Shown here in pieces: positions 35,522 through 47,171 of a DNA stretch of 64,000 bases. The DNA comes from Odiellus spinosus. Taxonomy: Eukaryota; Arthropoda; Arachnida; Opiliones; Phalangiidae. The DNA is taken from NCBI GenBank assembly GCA_963920705.1, contig OY987227.1, positions 11,387,602-11,451,601 of the forward strand, read 5' to 3'. Below the pieces are notes generated by a model, which did not search any database, had not been told where the DNA came from, and saw nothing but the letters and a program-made list of their open reading frames with translations. Every line of letters starts with the position of its first letter. Positions within the stretch are counted from its first letter, which is position 1. The position numbers were made by a program, and so were the translations under genes.

Positions 35522-38264
35522 GTCCCAGGTTTCGTCCAAGACAAATCTTGCCGTGAATGTAAAATAAACGGCAGCTGGTTCTCAACACCAAGCTTTCCCT
35601 AAGTTCAAAAGAAGTTAACAAATTGAGAAAAGCCGAGGCAGTTTCACACGCTACATTTAAACTCTTATAAAGTTATTGTAGGATATCTCATTCTGGTGAA
35701 GCACGGAAATTTACGAGGGAGCTCGTAGTTCTGCAAACCGAGCGGCTTTCGAAGCTCTCTAAATAGCAAGCGTTAGATTGCAACGTAGAAAGGCTAGTGT
35801 TTCTGATCCTTAGATAAAAAATCCTTGTTAAGTTGGAATAATGGGGATTTTATTTGGGATACTAAATCGGTTCTTATATCCGCTTGAGAAAATACTTATA
35901 AAATACAATTTTTAAGCCTAAATCAATATCTTTTTATTTAAAACTATATAATATTAGCTAACATTCAAATCGAAAGGGATTTAAACCAAACGGGGCGGAA
36001 AAAAATGGTCTGAACTGAACTTAACGAGCAAAACATGTACCTACACATTTCTAAAAGTGGTAGTTTACGCCGATTTCCTTTGAACAAGAGGTTTTTTTCT
36101 TACATCTACGTGATTGCACCACGTTCAAATTAAGGTCTATACAGAAACGGATATATCTAAAATAGATTCTGTATATCTACGTGTATTGTTAAACTGACAA
36201 TAGGGAGCGATAAATAGGCTTAGCGATCTGGCTATTTCAAACAAGCAACCCGATGTAATTTACCGTTTCGCATCCATTTCGGGATTAATTTCGATTCAAT
36301 TTAGCTCCCGCAACAAATGTTACATACTCCCCGTTCGATATCTATTGTATAAGGCCTACTTTTATCCTACGAGGTTTAAAATTGCGTATTATTCCGCAAC
36401 AATTACGGCTAGTTTGCAAACTTCACGTCAAATAGAGTATAAATAGGTTTACGGGCTTTGTATTACGGCCATTTAGTTCCTACCTCACCCGGAAACTAGA
36501 ATCTTTATGGTTTTCGACTCCAACCCGAACGTTGGGAATTATATACGACATAAACTTTCATTTCCGGAGCGGTTTAAGAAACTATTTTTAACCCGTATAG
36601 GGGTTTACCATTAGATATAAATCCGCTGCAGTATTTACTACAGTTTTTAAACCTCATTTTAGTAGAATTTTATTTAGAATTGTAGAATCATTTCGAGTTC
36701 GCAATACGTACAAAGTTAAGTTGACTTTTCATCTTTAATTTGTTTTCTTATAGATATCAAAGTTAAGCCTAGGTTTGTAAACTCGTGAAGACTTAGACCG
36801 ATTCTGGCAGGGTATAACCAACTCAACTTCGTTTCAATTTAGGGAGAACTATGAACGTAAAATAAAAGAGAAAAAGTTGTGGAAACAGTTGGAAGAAAAA
36901 CTGTTTTCTTTCTTTTTTGATAGAGAAATTTTCAGCTTGAGGTTAAACCAAAGGCAATGGTAGGGTTTGCTGGTTTGGGTTTATATATATACAGTCCAAG
37001 CTTTCGTTTTCTCCGTTTTGAAGCATTCCAGAAATAAATAGAATTACGAGAAATGAATTATGACTCGACTAAATACATGTACAGATTTGAGTTCATAATA
37101 AAATAACAAATAATTAGGAAGATATCTCCATATGTCAAATTTTGGCCCCCTCTACGTGACCATGGGTCCAATCATATATATTCTAAATTATATATTCCAA
37201 AGACTCCCCGGGTTCTCCTGACCCCTCGACATACAACTGATAAGTTAGTATCAACAATAAAAAAAATTCTAGCGATTTCTCGTCCTTTATAGGGTGTAAC
37301 TAAATTAATATGTTATTAAATGCCTCTTATAATCAAGAAAAGTTGAAGCAACCTTTACTACAGCGACTATTTTTATTTATGAGGTTAAACATTATGTATC
37401 AATCCTCCTTAACTTTTCGTCTAGTATAATAAAATAAATTCACAAACAAATAATAAAGGGCAACCTTGAGTTTGAAAATAGAGTTAAAACTAACCAAAGC
37501 TTCGCACACCGATATTAAATCATTTCCAATCAAATTGAAGAGTAAATTAAAAGATATTAAAGGAAGATAGAGATAACGGAGGTACGTTTTTACAATAATA
37601 ATATTAAATAAACTATTTCAAAATTGTTTAGTTACTGTCAAATCTTACAAGGGTACCGTTTCTTTTTTTGTGTTCTACTTCCTTTTAGGTTGCCTATATA
37701 CCTTTATTTTCTGATATAATAAATATATCTACTACTCTACAACTTTTTACGAGTTATAGATTGTACCAAACCAGTATTTCACGCTGTTCTATTTTAATAT
37801 TTTTCCAAATATCCTCTAACACGATGGAATAAGTCTCCAAAAAAATTAATAACTCCCGTCTGGACTTAAATCGATAAGTGGGTACGCCAAAAAAGTCCAT
37901 TACTTAATTTAATTTGAATAAATTTGAATAATACGGCAGTAAATTTGATTTTCCGAAACTTTGTTGCCATTTCGCATTTTTCTCCATTATATAATCGCTT
38001 ATTTCACGTTTACATATATATTTCTATCAACATCCAATATCAAGACGATAAGGTTTTGCTAGTTGAGTCTCGTGTTGAAAAAAAAAAAAAAAAAAAAAAC
38101 AGAATTACGGAAAAAGCGTCAAGAAAAGAAAAAAATCATGTGAGTGAAAAAAGGAGGCCTACCACAAACCACCATGGTGTAATAACAAAAAATAAAAAAA
38201 TAAAAAAAAAAGGAAAATACGAAAGAAAATCGCTTTCGGAAACAGTTTCGTTGGTGGCTGAATT
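35522..38264. other. AT-rich stretch upstream of the first Ig cassette
   Basis: No exon recognised. A 22-base A tract lies at 38078-38099 in the purine-rich end of the stretch. Short open frames (37924-38274 and antisense) are lysine- or phenylalanine-rich products of the A tracts. Confidence 0.45.
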
Positions 38265-38980
38265 GACGTCGTAAAGAGAGTGGATGTATCAGAGAGACAT
38301 TCTCATACACACACACACACACACAGATGAGAGTATAACGGAAGCTGAAGAGTATACTGCGGGCTTTAACCTAGCATCAGTCTCTTTCGATGGAGTTTTA
38401 GAAGCTAGGGAAACTATAAGGATTCCAGAAAAGTAAGAAGCGTGGGAAATGTGTTTCTGGAAATTAGCACCGGCGGCGTCGTTGCTGTTGCGCGCGAATT
38501 AGCGAATGGCCAAACAAAAAAGTGTACCCCCTTCTCTCTCTAACAACTCCCTTCCCCTATCCCTATCCAGAACTCTTACTCAGGAGAGAACCGTGGCAGA
38601 AACTCCTTAGTGACAACTTCCCTGGCGAGATTCGTTGGGCCCAGACTTTTCTCAATACCTCGGAACCCGTTAACCAAGTCCCGCGTGTACCCAACGACGT
38701 CTGCAGAGTTTAGAAAGGAACCCCCGGAAAGCGATAACCGTCCTAAAACCGCGCGAAACGAAAATTTCTCTCATTCTCTCATCTCTCTTTCTATCTCATA
38801 TCGCTTTATCCGTTTCTCCGGGACTGGGAAAATCAACGTACTTCGTTAATAAATTCAGAATTTAAAATATATATTGTGATTTTGCGTATAATTAAAACTT
38901 GGAAAATGAATTTAATTTAGTGTTAAAGTTCGGTTTTAAAAAGTTTTTAAACAAAAATACAAACAAAAACAAATTGGATT
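38265..38980 (+). promoter_or_regulatory. Promoter and 5' UTR block of sDscam-like cassette 1
   Basis: A GC- and pyrimidine-richer block lies directly upstream of the signal-peptide exon. An (AC)n run occupies 38307-38325. TCAGTC at 38377-38382 fits an arthropod initiator, with TATAC at 38353, about 26 bases upstream of the initiator A. CT-rich tracts at 38528-38560 and 38765-38800 are echoed in the equivalent block of cassette 2 (51240-51470). The start site is a proposal, and the 5' UTR could contain an intron. Confidence 0.4.
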
Positions 38981-39053
38981 ATGGATAACGTGAAGTTTTG
39001 GTGTTGGTTTTTCGCGATTCTGTTACGCGTGGCGAGATACGCGTGCGAAAAAA
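38981..39053 (+). CDS. sDscam: Cassette 1 exon 1: signal peptide
   Basis: Encodes 24 residues from ATG plus one base of the next codon, beginning MDNVKFWCWFFAILL and ending YACEK. It has a short N-terminal segment, a hydrophobic core FWCWFFAILL, and a small residue before the end (A-C) suitable for signal peptidase cleavage. The ATG has A at -3 and G at +4. The donor is AAAA|GTAAGT. Splicing to 40666 creates codon AAT and reads K-NEPKIQ. It directs the variable Ig domains into the secretory pathway, for display as a type I membrane protein. Confidence 0.75.
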
Positions 39054-40665
39054 GTAAGTTTGAATTTTATTTTAATTAGGTTTAATATTTGAATCCATTG
39101 ACTTCTAAAATTTTGAAATTAGGAATTTTTTATTTAGAAGTTCGGTATTATAATTATTTTAGATACGTTAAGAAGTTTCCAAGTATTAAGATAATCCAGA
39201 ATAATTGATAGAACATACAAAACATTTAGGTATCTTGTCTAAAGCCCCGTTTTCAATCAAGATTTTTGACGTCCAAAAAAAGTAACTTGTTTCGACGAAA
39301 AAATCTTGATTTAAAACGTGCTTTTAAATTATGTTCAAATACTGGAATTATTTTTAATTGGGTGATATTTAAAGTACTTAGAAGGTAATTAAATTTATAA
39401 TTAACTCTAGAAGAATCGTTAAGACGCAATCCTCTTTATCAAAAGATTTATAAGGACATCATAAAGGAAAAGAAAAAAAGAAATCCAATCAAAAATGACA
39501 TTCCAAAAGTATTTGGGATTGGTCGGATTTTTCCAATTTCTAAGCGAAGGAATGTTAGGAATGAATTACAGAATGTCCTTTTGCTCGAAATTGGTTGGAT
39601 AGTTTTTCCATACCAACTCAAAGATACCATTAAAAAGGCCAAAACTAACTCTAACTATAACATTCGCGTACGTATCCCAATCAGAAAATACAGTAGAAGT
39701 TTCAAACCAATGATATTATTTTATTTGAAACGAAACTCCTAACGTACCGATCTCTCTCTCTCTATAGGGTGTATATAGTTTATTTTATTACCTCCGTTCC
39801 CTCAACGTACTGGACACAACTCCCAAATATTTCTAGGATACTATTTCGTCCGTCAGTCCTATTTATAGGGCGCCTTCACAATGTTACGCTCGCACGAGAA
39901 TGGTCATAAAAGTTTGTTTTTATATTTGGTTTCATTTAAATCAAATGCTTTAAATATGCACCGTTTGATTAATGAGAAAGTGCTTCGTTGAAAAAAATTG
40001 TTGGCCATGATGAATAGCTTAATTACTTTTAAATTTGTAATTAGGCTAAAATGGTATCGCGAAAGAAATAATTAAAATTATGATTTATCGGTAATTATAA
40101 ACTTTGTTATTATTAATTTTTGCTAAAATACGTTTAAATGGATAATTAAGAGAAGTAACATCTTAATTTTATTCGATTAATAGCGTTAAATATTTATAAA
40201 AACATTAAAAACACACCAAACCTTTCTCGTTAATTTACAGTTAATTAGCGAGGTTGCATTATTAATTAATTAAAGTCTAATTTTATTTTAATACGGATAA
40301 AAAAGGGAGAAAATTTGCAACCAATTAAAGAGCGACTTAAAAACGGACTTTGTTAATTCTAAATTAAATGGTTGGTGAGTTTTAATAATTTTTTGGTCAA
40401 ATTCTATTGGAACCATTTTTGACCAAAATAGAAGATTTTTACGCTCACGCAAATGGCCTTTTACTCTACTTAATTACCCCTTTAACTTGAAATGAGATAT
40501 TGTCCGTTATTTTAAATATAAAACTCCGCTAAGCCTAACTCTTATATTTATCTCTATTCGCGCCTAATTTCTTTTCATCCATCTAAACTTAAAACTCGCG
40601 AATTTTTCTAAATTTTGTTTTTCGAAAGTTTAAAGCGAAGGCACCTTTTTATATCAACTTTTCAG
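39054..40665 (+). other. Intron 1 of cassette 1
   Basis: AT-rich, from donor GTAAGT to acceptor TATATCAACTTTTCAG. It contains a weak inverted pair near 39250-39330 (TTTTCAATCAAGATTTTT against AAAAAATCTTGATTTAAAA) and family J-like sequence near 40200-40280. No other exon seen. Confidence 0.6.
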
Positions 40666-40944
40666 ATGAACCGAAAATTCAGTCTTTCGCGTTTCCGGAA
40701 TTCGTGTTGACGGGGGAACGAACGACGGTGACGTGCAGTCTGAAATCTGGGACGGCTCCCTTCGCATTCCGGTGGTTAAAAAACGCTCACGAAATTCGCG
40801 AGACGAACGTTCAAGCCCGCGATCTCGAAGTCGAAACAGTTCTCCGAATCGAGAGCGTCACTCTAGACAATTCCGGAAATTACACGTGCATCGCCAATAA
40901 TGACTACGGAACCGATAGTCATACGGCCACGCTCAACGTCAAAG
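40666..40944 (+). CDS. sDscam: Cassette 1 exon 2: Ig1 domain (Dscam Ig7-like)
   Basis: One 279-bp exon encodes a whole I-set type Ig domain of 93 residues. Counting from NEPKIQSF, the B-strand cysteine is residue 24 (TVTCSLKSG), the core tryptophan 37 (FRWLK), and the F-strand cysteine 75 in DNSGNYTCIANN. The domain ends TLNVK. The opening PKIQ.F.FP..VL.GE is characteristic of Dscam Ig7, the exon 9-type variable domain of insects and the first Ig of chelicerate sDscam. The acceptor is CTTTTCAG| and the donor AAAG|GTAAAA. The exon is more GC-rich than its introns. It is expected to take part in homophilic recognition outside the cell. Confidence 0.88.
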
Positions 40945-42086
40945 GTAAAAATAATCACCCCGAAACTCCTCTTCACTCATTTACTGTTTAATTACGTCGC
41001 TAATTGTCCCTTAGAGCCAAAGTGGCTAATTAACTAATTACATCGATGACAAGCAGTCGGAAAAGATGCTATATACATATTAAGTCCAAATTATCTTGAA
41101 TTTACAGAGACTTCCTTTTAATTAGTATAGACCTATCCCTTCGCCATAGCTTCCCAAGTGCTGAAAAATCATACCGATTTTAGTTTCTTGATTTGACAGA
41201 ATTTACAAAACTAAGCTATATAAGTGTGTTATCTCTAATATATGTTTATTGCTACCATAAGTACAATAATTAAACCTAAGTATGCCAATAAAGATTATCC
41301 GACAAGAAGTGATTTTGACGTCGTCTGCTTATATTCTAGCGCAGCGCCCCAAGCGCCCGGCAAATATCCCTATGGGGAAGCATGGATTAATTTATAGGTG
41401 CCATAAGGATAGACAGCGCAGGAACGTCTCTTCAGCAATGAAGCTAAAAATATTCGTACCGAAGTTCTAAGCTTCAGCATCCTCTTTACCCTTCTTTAAA
41501 TGGATCAAACCTAAATGTATATAGTAATTGTCTCTGAATTTAAATTAATTATCACAATTAGCTAGAAATATGGTTTCCTACGCGGGATAAAACATTTTTC
41601 TGACTACAGGATCTCTTAAACCAAAAATAAATAAATTTGCTTAATCTGCTTTATGAATTAATATTATTATCATTATAATATCCCAAAATTTGCATTATAA
41701 ACAACTCAGTATTTAGTCAAATATTTGAATTAAAATCTAGAAAAAAAGCATTTCAGGTAATTGAAATGATTTATTGTTAAAGTAACAATTAATTTGTATT
41801 TGTAAAGTTTCCTGTTAGGCAGTGAACATTTTCCAAAAACAAATCTCGTAAAAAATGTTTTACCCCTGATCGGTATCTTTCCTTATCGCGCCAAAGTAGT
41901 TAGGTTGGAACACTTTTACAGGCGCTCAATGAAAATTGAATCAAAATAATAAACCCGTAATGCTGGCTTTGTTACCAACTAATTTGCATGGTTTACGATC
42001 CCCCCTGTTATAAAAGGGACTTTGTATATAAAAAAGTAAATATTCATTCATACGGCAGGAGATATATTTCTGTTCTATAAGGATTA

Positions 42087-42467
42087 AAAGGGATAACGAA
42101 AACGAGTTACACGTTATTTATAATCGATTAGAAGTGTTAAAATACGCATAAAACATAAAAACTCACTAAACAATTATAGTTAATTTAGAATTAATTAACA
42201 AAGTTTAGATTTCCATTTTCATACAATTTGACAATTAAAACAAATGTTACCAACTCGCGGTTAATCAAAGAGCGTTATTGGGGTTCGGTTGACAAGATTA
42301 GACAAGATATTTCAAGATAGGCTTAGCAGAGATAAATAGCTACTTTGGGTTAATTAACTCTAAATGGACGAAAAACCTCTGGTGAGTTTTAATATCGTTT
42401 TTATGAATATATTAACTTTCCTAATCGATAAAAAATATCGTGTTATATAAGTCTTCAATATCCCTTT
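42087..42467 (+). mobile_element. Family J element
   Basis: Inverted ends AAAGGGATAACGAAAAC and TTCAATATCCCTTT, with GTTAATTTAGAATTAATTAACAAAGTTT inside. Related copies at 34203, about 49540-50013 and 55815-56160. Confidence 0.55.
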
Positions 42468-44239
42468 GACAGAACCCGCAAAGCTAGAATACCCTTTATC
42501 TTTATAATTTGATAACTTGTAGATAAAGGTTGTTTAGCTTTGCACATACTGCCAACTCGAGGTGTAATGAAATATGTAGGAATTTACAAATAACGCGGAT
42601 TGATGAGTAATATTAAATGAGATTGCAAAAAAGTAGTCATTGTCAAAATCATCTTGAACACGAGTATATTTAATTTAAAAACCCATTTTCACATACGAGA
42701 CTTATAAGTTTATGAAATATATAAACCTTATAAATTTATTCAATATAAGAATTTAATCCCATAGCTTTTCTTCCTAAGGATTAAGATGGAACAAATAGCG
42801 TGGAAAAGATCCCCGTCCCTTTCCAGTCCTCGTTAGTCTTAATATCTGAGCCAATAACACTAAGCTGGGTGAAGATGAAAACCCAATAGGAGAGCTTTGA
42901 AACTCTCCAGCTTTATAACAAGCATTGGTTCAAAGAAATTGAACGAACATAGTTTATCCTTTGATGTAGAAACAATAAAGTAAAATATGTTTTAAAGGAA
43001 TACTTAAATGTTACTATAAGTATTTTTTTATTTCGGGCCATGCGGACATAAAAACAACAGAATCCGTTGAAAATTTCGGGTCTAAGTAAGATACTAAAGT
43101 TTAAGTCGCTATTTCAAAGAAAAAAATTTGAATTAAACTTCGTGACCAACTAAGGCGTTTTGTTAATTTATGCGTAATAGAGAAGAATCTTGGTATTGGT
43201 GAGGGTCCTATCTGAAGGGCGTGCCTTGACGAAGAGGAAACTTAATCTCACGATCTTTGTATGTTAACTACCAGGCGCAAAGGTTTGGGCATCTAGGTAT
43301 GTATCAAATAAAAACCTATGAGTTTTCTGACATCCTGGTGAAGCAAATTCTTCGCTTCATCACCGAAATCGGACTTTTCAAGTCTTCTTTATAGCTTTTC
43401 ATCCCTTTTTCTCATTTAAAAAATTGTAAAAACCTCTTTCACCACAATATTACTCTCTATAGCGCGTGAATTATCAAGCGCCGTCATTGGTCAAGGAGAT
43501 TAAATGAAGATAAAAATAAATTATCGTATCTTAAAAAAGGTGATTTTGTTAAAATTACAACGGATATGGAAAGTTTTATGTACAAAGATTAAAAAAAAAG
43601 AAAATTTAAGCGTTTAAGTATCCCTTTAAAAGCGTCTCTTCCCACTGACGGCTTTCACTTCATTGCCTCTATAGTAGTGGATAGAAAAAGTCTCGGCATG
43701 AAGGAGAGGCTGTAGCATCAATGGGGGTCCCGAAATGTAAACTTATCCCCGCTCGCGTTGTACTTTAATTCCCGTTCGCGTCTGAATCTCTTGATTTATT
43801 TAAAAGAACGAGTTTTTGCTCCTCATCCTCGCGAGAAGATGGAGAGCAAAAAAATGTATTTTTTCATTTTCTCTCCTTCCGAAGATGGGCTGTCTTAAAT
43901 AATATAGAGGGTCTTAAATCAACTCTACATTAATCTTTAATTATCATGGCGGGCTATCTATTTCGAGGTATACGTATACGACGAGAGAGGCGCCGCGACC
44001 GCCCATTCTCCTAAATATCTTTGGTTGAATAATGGAACATCCATCGATATTTTAGAGGAAGGGATAGAGAGGAAGGTCCCTTTCAGTTTTAGAGAAAAAA
44101 CGTACGAAAAATATAAACGATACATCATTTCTAGGTTAGAGTATATATACACCTAGAACAAACTTTATACCGTGATTTTTTCTCGCTTCTACTCTTAAAA
44201 GTCTTCAAAAGGATGTGTGAAAATGAGTAGTTGAATCTT

Positions 44240-44410
44240 TTACACCAAGTCGCTATGCCTATTTAATAATGTTGATGCCAAATCGATAAGCTTAGTCGCT
44301 AAGCCTATTTCACAATGTCTAGCCAAAATCACTAAGCCTATTTTACATAATTTGGAATAAGTTGCTTTGCTTCTTTCACAATGTAAATGAATTTTCGCTA
44401 AGGCTATTTC
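44240..44410 (+). repeat. Cluster of CTAAGCCTATTT words
   Basis: Four near-copies of (A)GTCGCTAAGCCTATTTCACAATGT occur at roughly 40-60 base intervals (about 44248, 44290, 44330 and 44393), with some drift. This is a degenerate short tandem array. Confidence 0.55.
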
Positions 44411-44798
44411 TTAATATATTCACTATATTTATGACAATTTTTGACCATACAAAGACAAAATATCTTTATTTGTGTATGCTTTGACGACATAACTTATGAT
44501 AACCCGATTTCACAAAATTTGATGATCAGATCTCACTACCAGAGCTGAATTCAACGTGAAACAAATTCAAGAGTGATGCCCCCCTCGTATAGTAGTTCGG
44601 CGCAAAAGTCTTTTGTCTTTATTAATTAGGTAATTTGTAAAAAAAAGTATTTAAACGTGAGGCAGTTCGCAAATAAACTTTTTGCTAAGTTTCAATGGAT
44701 AAATCAATCTATAATGTTATTACGTTCCACAATTCCATTAGGTTTGAAACTAAACTATAAAGAATCTCTAGTAATTTATTTTCTTGGATTTGGCTTCC

Positions 44799-44825
44799 TT
44801 TTTTTTTTTTTTTTTTTTTTTTTTT
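44799..44825 (+). repeat. 27-base T tract before an Ig2 acceptor
   Basis: An uninterrupted T run ends 26 bases upstream of the acceptor AG at 44851-44852. It lies on the coding strand and could act as the polypyrimidine tract. Confidence 0.8.
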
Positions 44826-44852
44826 GGGCATCATCGAATTTCAACCGATCAG

Positions 44853-44969
44853 TTCCACCACGATGGATCGCGACACCTCGCGACCTAAATGCAGTTTTGG
44901 GGAGCAGCTTGAAAATGGCGTGTCAAGCCGAAGGAATCCCTATCCCGAACATCACGTGGATCAAAGAGA
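44853..44969 (+). CDS. sDscam: Cassette 1 exon 3: first half of Ig2 (Dscam Ig8-like)
   Basis: 117 bp, acceptor ACCGATCAG|, donor GAGA|GTAAGC. Joined to Ig1 it reads NVK-VPPRW, the usual Dscam inter-domain junction. The 39 residues carry PRW at 3-5, the B-strand cysteine at residue 24 (KMACQAEG) and the core tryptophan at 36 (NITWIKE), with a possible N-glycosylation site NIT. The domain is completed by exon 4. A split of this domain after W.KE matches the split in cassette 2, so the two are paralogous cassettes. Confidence 0.85.
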
Positions 44970-46241
44970 GTAAGCTAGCCTAATGTTCTTCAAATGTTTA
45001 TCTACTTCTCCCTCTCCCCACAACCATCTCTACCATCACCATCACAATCTTCACTCATTTTCCCCCGTCTCACTGGCCGAATATATCCCATATTACTCCC
45101 ATCATCAAAATCCCCTTCGATCTCTTATACAACCTGTAGCCATTCCTATAGCCCTACCTCAACAACCTCACCCAAAAAGAGAAACACCAAAAGGCGTCAA
45201 TAGACTTTTGGTAGAGTCTTACACGCGCGCGAGTCTATCTCTAACTCAAGCGAGGGTAGATTCGATTTTGGTGCTATGGTATAGTATTGTTAAAGGGAGA
45301 ATACAACCTAACAAGCAAGTGATTTTTTTTTATCAATTCCTTATCTTTTAAATAGGCCTAATCCACCAGAAAAAAAAAATGCAAACAAATATTAAACTAG
45401 AAATAAATTTAAAACTTACCAGAAAAATAGGCTTAGCTGGATTTATGGAGATCCTGAATTTCTTCGCATTGATGGGTCAGCAACCAATGAGCAAAGGCCG
45501 GTCGTTAAGGCGAGATCTCCATGAAACTTCCACTAATATTCGATTGGTCGCTGAATCATCAATTTAAAGAAATTCGGGATCTCCATGAATCCAACTAAGT
45601 CTATATTGATTGATTTCTAGTTCAATATTTGTTTCTAGATTTTTTCTACTGGTCGTTAAGGTCGATAAAAAATTACGTGTTAGTTATTAGGTTGCATTCT
45701 CACTGATACGAAACGGATCAATTACACCGGATTTAAAAATGAAGACTAGAAAATTATTATTTCCAAAGATGATTAAATGACCAGAAGAATTAAACCCAAG
45801 TTGGAGGCGCAAGAGCAAAAATTCGAATATTTAAGTTCCTTATAAACATCTGGTTAAATGTTTCGTAAACAATATTACTCAGAATATAAATAATTATTGA
45901 TACAAGTTTCTGATATTTTAAACATTCGTGGTAAAATTTTTGAATTTTTTATCTTAATTATTCCTTGCCCAACTTTTACGTAACTGGCCTTGATTCCGAA
46001 TCTCTCTTAAATTAAACTCTACCCCGATCCGAAACTTAATTTTGTCGTAACTTATAACTTTAAGGGAACGAGTTATCCAAAACTTCAGAAACTGATTAAT
46101 GTTTGCAATTTTTTAACATATTCTCATTAATTCGTAGGCCGATTTTGACGTCAATTTTCAAATTTTTAATACGTTTTTAATTAAAACCTGTCCAAACCCG
46201 TAACTTTTTATTTTAACGAGACTGGACCTTTGAACTCGTAG
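44970..46241 (+). other. Intron 3 of cassette 1
   Basis: 1.27 kb. It begins with a pyrimidine-rich, CCATCACC-containing stretch (44990-45180) and contains a complete family A element (45294-45703). The short frames at 44983-45351 reflect composition only. Confidence 0.6.
45294..45703 (+). mobile_element. Family A MITE in intron 3
   Basis: Ends AGGGAGAATACAACCTAAC and TTAGGTTGCATTCTCAC, preceded by TTAA (45290-45293). The interior matches the other copies (TAGGCTTAGCTGGATTTATGG, GGCGAGATCTCCATGA, TTTCTAGTTCAATATTTGTTTC). Confidence 0.75.
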
Positions 46242-46424
46242 GTGGCTTGTCGCCTGAAAATTCTAGTTCTATGATGGCCGGAGAAGGGAGGCGATCGGTA
46301 ACTGGGGGAAAAGCGGAATGGACCTTCAACAAATTGGAAAAGTCGGACGAGGGTCGCTATTTGTGCCAAGCTAGCAACGGAATCGGAAAGCCCATCAACG
46401 CCTCCTTTACCTTGGACGTATACG
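46242..46424 (+). CDS. sDscam: Cassette 1 exon 4: second half of Ig2
   Basis: 183 bp, acceptor AACTCGTAG|, donor TACG|GTAGGG. With exon 3 it completes the Ig domain: IKE-SGLSPENSSS, then LEKSDEGRYLCQASNGIGK with the F-strand cysteine and the typical D.G.Y.C motif, ending SFTLDVY. Possible N-glycosylation sites are NSS and NAS. The exon ends in phase 1 like every other junction here, as needed for splicing to a shared constant exon. Sequence after the donor stays open for a few codons, but the GTAGGG donor and the phase match support the end chosen. Confidence 0.82.
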
Positions 46425-46575
46425 GTAGGGGATTTCGATCCGTCCATATAGCCCACCCCCAATTCGTTCCCTCTATATTTAAAAGGAGAAACTAGGCCTA
46501 ATTAAATCTTCCAGCTCGGTATAAAACGGTAATCAAGCGGAAGCTTTCCTCTCTTCGAAATACTAGCTCACTCTA

Positions 46576-47171
46576 AAGCAGCCTTCACACTAGATACTTT
46601 GAAATAGTTTAGAACCGTATTCGAAGGATCAAATTGTTCAATTTTGGAGATCAATCGTATCATAAGTTAATTACTAACTATTCCCTGTAAGTTTAACAGC
46701 CGCGTTCAATTTAAAGCAGCCAGCAATTTATACCACGTCCTTAAAAAAATGGCGATATATACGCAACGCGCCGTGAACTAAATTCAAATTCAAAAAGTAG
46801 GTTTCAAAAGCTAACTTCATACCATCAATGGTTTCCAATGTAACCAGTTAAATAATTCAATTTCTCAAAATTTGTAAACCATAATAAATTATAATAATAT
46901 TAAAATAATTTACGAGACTGTTCCTTTTTAACAGAAACAGTTTATTAGATAAATGTTTATTTAATGAAAGTTTTCTCTTAAATTCCATACAGTAGCAGTC
47001 TCAAAAATTATTTTAATATTTTTAATTATTATAATTAATTCCATATTTTGTCAAACAATCTCTAAAGTTGACCTTACTAATTTCTATATTTTGACATTTC
47101 AAAAATGGCTAAAAATGGTTTCAAAATCTCTAGTACGAACGTGGCTATCGTGTCTAATGTGAACGTTGCTT
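46576..47171. mobile_element. Family K element with inverted ends
   Basis: Left end AAGCAGCCTTCACACTAGATACTTTGAAAT pairs with right end TTTCAAAATCTC...GTGTCTAATGTGAACGTTGCTT. About 600 bp, no coding capacity. Related ends lie at about 8880 and 49618, and the family C copy at 61374 has similar termini. Confidence 0.6.

Larger units (their letters stand above)
40945..44852 (+). other. Intron 2 of cassette 1
   Basis: A 3.9-kb intron. It holds a family J element (42087-42467), a cluster of CTAAGCCTATTT words (44250-44410), a family D fragment near 44540-44593 and a 27-T tract just before the acceptor. The open frame at 41282-41470 has no recognisable domain. Confidence 0.6.
38981..46424 (+). other. 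sDscam: sDscam-like variable cassette 1 (four exons, Ig1-Ig2)
   Basis: Four exons in order: signal peptide (38981-39053), Ig1 (40666-40944), Ig2 first half (44853-44969) and Ig2 second half (46242-46424). Every junction is GT/AG and phase 1. The joined reading frame has no stop and gives a signal peptide plus two complete Ig domains of about 93 and 100 residues. Ig1 resembles Dscam Ig7 and Ig2 resembles Ig8, the layout known for the beta type of chelicerate shortened Dscam. The last exon ends in phase 1 after VY and would join a constant exon outside this window. Other Dscam-family genes with single promoters would not have a separate signal exon per cassette, which is why sDscam is preferred. 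Confidence 0.75.

Noticed and set aside
37924-38322. Lysine-rich and phenylalanine-rich frames on opposite strands
   Set aside because: Produced by A tracts next to the cassette 1 promoter.
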